Part shown: positions 61,305 through 64,000 of the stretch, in pieces
Layout of the letters: every line of letters begins with the position of its first letter
How positions within the stretch are numbered: position 1 is the first letter of the stretch
Assembly (NCBI GenBank): GCA_965112735.1
Contig: OZ218956.1
Coordinates: forward strand, 2,852,001 to 2,916,000
Direction: 5' to 3'
From: Phaeosaccion multiseriatum
Taxonomy: Eukaryota; Ochrophyta, other classes
DNA length: 64,000 bases
The notes under the pieces: generated by a model
What the model saw: the letters and a program-made list of their open reading frames with translations, nothing else
What the model was told of the DNA's origin: nothing
Databases searched by the model: none
Made by a program: the position numbers and the translations under genes

Positions 61305-62859
61305 GAAGGTCAGTATCGAGGGCACGAAGAGGAAGCGAAACAGCAGCAGGAACGCGAACGTGAGCAAGAGCGGCCAGCAGAGGCACCAGCAGAGGCACCA
61401 GCAGAGGCACCAGCAGGGGCACCAGCAGAGGCACCAGCAGAGGCACCAGCAGAGGCACCAGCAGAGGCACCAGCAGAGGCACCAGCAGAGGCACCAGCAG
61501 AGGCACCAGCAGAGGCACCAGCAGAGGCACCAGCAGAGGCACCAGCAGAGGCACCAGCAGAGGCACCAGCAGAGGCACCAGCAGAGGCACCAGAGGTGAT
61601 CGGCCTCAGCCCGGACGACGTCATTGGCACCCGAATTATCGCCCGAGCCGCTCCTGCGCTGAGCGTTTTGGCATTGGAGGCCGCCATCGGAGGGGTCCTG
61701 GGAATGTGGGATGAAGGAGGAGAGGGGGGGGGCTCGTCGTCCACCGAGGGTGCTGGCGCTACTGGGGACGGGGGCGGAGGAGGGGGGGGCGATGTTGGGC
61801 TTGGTGAGGACTGGCTGGGCTATCTTACGTACTGGTTGTGGGCCTTTCCCACGCTCCTGCTCCTCCTCACGCACTTTGCGTTGCAGCGGGGAGTGGAAGA
61901 GGAGCTGAGCGAAGCCCTGAACACACTGTTCGCAGTGGGACAGGTCAGCACATCAGTCAGGTTCCCCCCCTCTCTCTCTCTCTCTCTCTCTTTCTCCCTC
62001 TCCCTTCCTAGATGTATGTCTCTCCCTGTCTCAACCGCTTCCCCTCCCCCTTGGCCTTCCCCCCCCCCCCCTCTGGACAGGTCCGGCTGGTCGTAGCGCT
62101 GCAGCTGCTCGTGTCCTATGCGCTCCTCCTCGCGCTCGTCATTTTGCCCATGCTCTACATCATTGACGTCATCGGGCACTTGGGTACGTGTCGTGTGGCA
62201 GTGTATAACATTGCTGTGGCCGATATTTCTTCCCGTCTATCTTTCTGTCCATCTTTCTATCCATCAAGCAATCTATCGATCTTCTGTCTGTCTATATATC
62301 TATCTATCTCTCTATCTGTCTATCAATGCATCTTTCTATCTCTCTATCTATGTATCTACACCAACCCCCCCCCTCTTCTCACCCAATGCCGCTCTCAGCA
62401 AAGCTGCCTTCACTGAATCCTCCTGTCGCTCTCCCTGCCCTGCTCTGCTGCCACCCTGCCCTGTTCCGCTTTGCCCCTTCCCCTCCCCACACATGCACAC
62501 ACGTAGGCCCTATCTTGAATCTGATTCTCCTGCGCAACCCCATATTGGTCGTCGCCAACACCGTCATTGGAGCCGGTGGAAAGGCCTCGGTGTACGCGTG
62601 GGACTCACTCACGGGAAGGTTCTATGGTCACAGAAGACCCGACGTCTTGTGTCCGACAGGTGCGCACGAGGGACCGACAGACGAACAGGCCAGCGATAGA
62701 CAGCCCATCCTCCGTCCTGTTGGTCTTGATCCCATACCCGATCCCATCTGATCCGTTTTTGGGGTGTGTGAGAGAGGAGGAGGTTGGACGTGCTGCACGT
62801 CGAGGAGGACGTGGGGTATTTCCCCGACCGCCCCTCTTCTCCTCCTCCTCCTCCTCCTC

Positions 62860-62894
<35 letters not shown>

Positions 62895-63624
62895 CTCCTC
62901 CTCCTCCTCCTCCTCCTCCTCCTCCTCCTCCTCCTCCTCCTCCTCCTCCTCCTCCTCCTCCTCCTCCTCCTCCTCCTCCTCCTCCTCCTCCTCCTCCTCC
63001 TCCTCCTCCTCCTCCTCCTCCTCCTCCTCCTCCTCCTCCTCCCCCTCCTCCTCCTCCTCCTCCTCCTCCTCCTCCTCCCCGACTACGCGTCCTCTTTGAG
63101 CCTGCTCTCCCCCTTCCAAAACTGGACATGTTGCTGCTCCTATGACATGGTCTGACGTAATGAGATGCGTTGCCCCCCCCCCCCCTGTACACTCCATACT
63201 CACACTCACGACCCGACGACATAGGGCTGCTCGGCCTGGACACATTGCTACAGGCAGTGGAGGGTGTGTGTGTGGCCTTCAAACTGGCGATGGGGTTGCT
63301 GGTCATCGTGGTGGGGCTGCAGCTGGGAGGCTTTGGACCAGTGGGAGGAGGTTTCACCATCCACTGGACCTTCCGCTCGCTGCAGGTACGGTCCACTGCC
63401 TGTCTTGTCTGTCTTGTCTGTCTTGTCTGTCTTGTCTGTCTGCCTATCTGTCTTTCAGTCAGTCAGTCAGTCTTTCAGTTTCTTTTTCCTCTTTTTGTCT
63501 GTCTGTCTGTCACCACAGAAGTATTGTGTTTGTTCCTCATCCGTATGTCTCGCACCCTCTCTCTCTGTATTGTGCGATTGTCTCCTCCCCCTCCTCTCCC
63601 GTCCCCCCACCCCCCTCCTACAAT

Positions 63625-63681
<57 letters not shown>

Positions 63682-64000
63682 AACAACGACAACGACAACG
63701 ACAATCAACAGGTGTGGTGGACAGAGGCCTCGACGCGATTCCTCCAACTCCGCACCTTCTGTCGAGCCGTGCGAGCTCGGCCGAGAATGGCCCGGCCCAC
63801 GCAGGCGGAGCTCGATGCCTTTGCCCCCGACGTGTGCGCCATCTGTATGGAGGACATCACCGAGTGCGTAGGGGCGGCCAAGACGCCGTGTGGACACCTG
63901 TTCCACGCATCCTGCTTGGGAAGGTGGTTGTACAGAGCCAAGACTTGTCCACAGTGCCTCAAGGATTTGTTCAATCCTCCTCCTGCTCCTCCTCCTCCTC
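59120..64000 (+). CDS. Multi-pass membrane RING-H2 E3 ubiquitin ligase, 3' partial
   Basis: Eight exons to the window edge: 59120-59308, 59392-59781, 60067-60205, 60349-61943, 62081-62183, 62507-62659, 63225-63385, 63712-64000 (open); phases 0,0,1,0,1,1,0; over 1,000 aa. Many hydrophobic segments (LYLTLTVNLWQMFLSLLALL, WWWILCTVGYLGFALSAS, YLTYWLWAFPTLLLLLTHF, ALVILPMLYIIDVIGHL, LAMGLLVIVVGLQLGG). They are followed by a cytosolic RING-H2: CAIC, 16 residues to CGH, FHASC, then CPQC (C3H2C3). Likely an ER-type membrane ligase of the Hrd1/TRC8 kind; the exact branch is not resolved. Exon 4 (1,595 bp) encodes a Glu/Gly-rich loop and a Pro-Ala-Glu-Ala repeat between helices. The exon 6 donor (acag|gtgcgc) is the choice that keeps phase; an earlier gccg|gtggaa also fits. 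Confidence 0.88.
59819..59867 (+). repeat. (GT)n microsatellite in RING ligase intron 2
   Basis: About 24 GT units, 37 bases after the donor at 59782. Confidence 0.92.
60660..60708 (+). repeat. (GGA)n coding tract in RING ligase exon 4
   Basis: Sixteen GGA-type codons giving a Gly run in the acidic/Gly-rich loop. Confidence 0.85.
61382..61594 (+). repeat. 12-bp coding minisatellite (gcaccagcagag)n, Pro-Ala-Glu-Ala repeat
   Basis: About 17-18 tandem 12-bp units in frame in RING ligase exon 4; one unit has GGG for GAG (Gly for Glu). The antisense frames read as Leu-Val-Pro or Cys-Leu-Trp repeats and are not genes. Confidence 0.96.
62838..63078 (+). repeat. (TCC)n microsatellite in RING ligase intron 6
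   Basis: About 75 TCC units with one C11-12 interruption near 62885; homopyrimidine on the sense strand, about 145 bp before the acceptor at 63224. Confidence 0.96.
63622..63695 (+). repeat. (CAA)n microsatellite directly before an acceptor
   Basis: (AAC)n with two variants runs to gacaatcaacag, so this 3' splice site lacks a normal adjacent polypyrimidine tract; the CT-rich stretch is displaced upstream (about 63560-63620). Confidence 0.92.

Noticed and set aside
61382-61594. Possible CRISPR-like array
   Set aside because: Units are contiguous 12-mers without spacers, in frame within an exon of a eukaryotic gene.
62605-63245. Long Gly/Glu or Pro/Leu frames on both strands
   Set aside because: Produced by the (TCC)n microsatellite in a RING ligase intron; no family resemblance.

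Overview
This is a nuclear fragment of a GC-rich, intron-rich eukaryote. I can trace 20 protein-coding genes, 18 of them with spliced reading frames that stay in phase across every junction I tested. Introns are GT-AG (one GC-AG), about 50-800 bp, and loaded with microsatellites. One gene is an axonemal ruler protein (CCDC39/FAP59), so the organism builds a motile flagellum. Two proteins start with a signal peptide followed by a transit-like stretch with a Phe near the predicted cleavage site. That pattern is typical of plastid proteins in algae with a red-lineage secondary plastid. The best guess is a flagellate photosynthetic stramenopile (heterokont alga) or a relative; the species cannot be fixed from this window.

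Layout. 1-3.1 kb: 3' part of an N-terminal protein methyltransferase (+), then a cysteine hydrolase of the isochorismatase/nicotinamidase family (-). 3.4-10.5 kb: a 15-exon, B12-dependent methylmalonyl-CoA mutase (+). 10.8-16.2 kb: three tandem small heat-shock protein genes (+). 16.8-19.8 kb: an ER DnaJ co-chaperone (-). 20.1-20.6 kb: a PREY/Trm112-like protein (+). 21.4-28.4 kb: a giant (~2,198 aa) low-complexity protein of unknown function (-). 28.8-33.8 kb: an unrecognised Arg-rich protein, then a plastid DUF4336 protein (+). 34.2-38.1 kb: ADP/ATP carrier (-) and adenosine kinase (+). 39.1-47.3 kb: a carrier-family protein with a plastid-type leader (-) and CCDC39 (+). 47.8-51.9 kb: a Na+/H+ exchanger (+). 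52.5-56.1 kb: two head-to-head paralogues formed by an inverted duplication. 57.5-64 kb: a glycosyltransferase-like protein (-) and a multi-pass RING-H2 ubiquitin ligase (+) that runs off the right edge.

Gene organisation is striking. All seven minus-strand genes lie head-to-head with a plus-strand gene at 126-389 bp between start codons, which implies compact bidirectional promoters. The chaperone block (three small Hsps plus an ER Hsp40) is the only tandem family array. No tRNA, rRNA, CRISPR array or intact transposon was seen. Exon borders were deduced by eye from splice consensus, phase and family conservation, so individual borders may be off.
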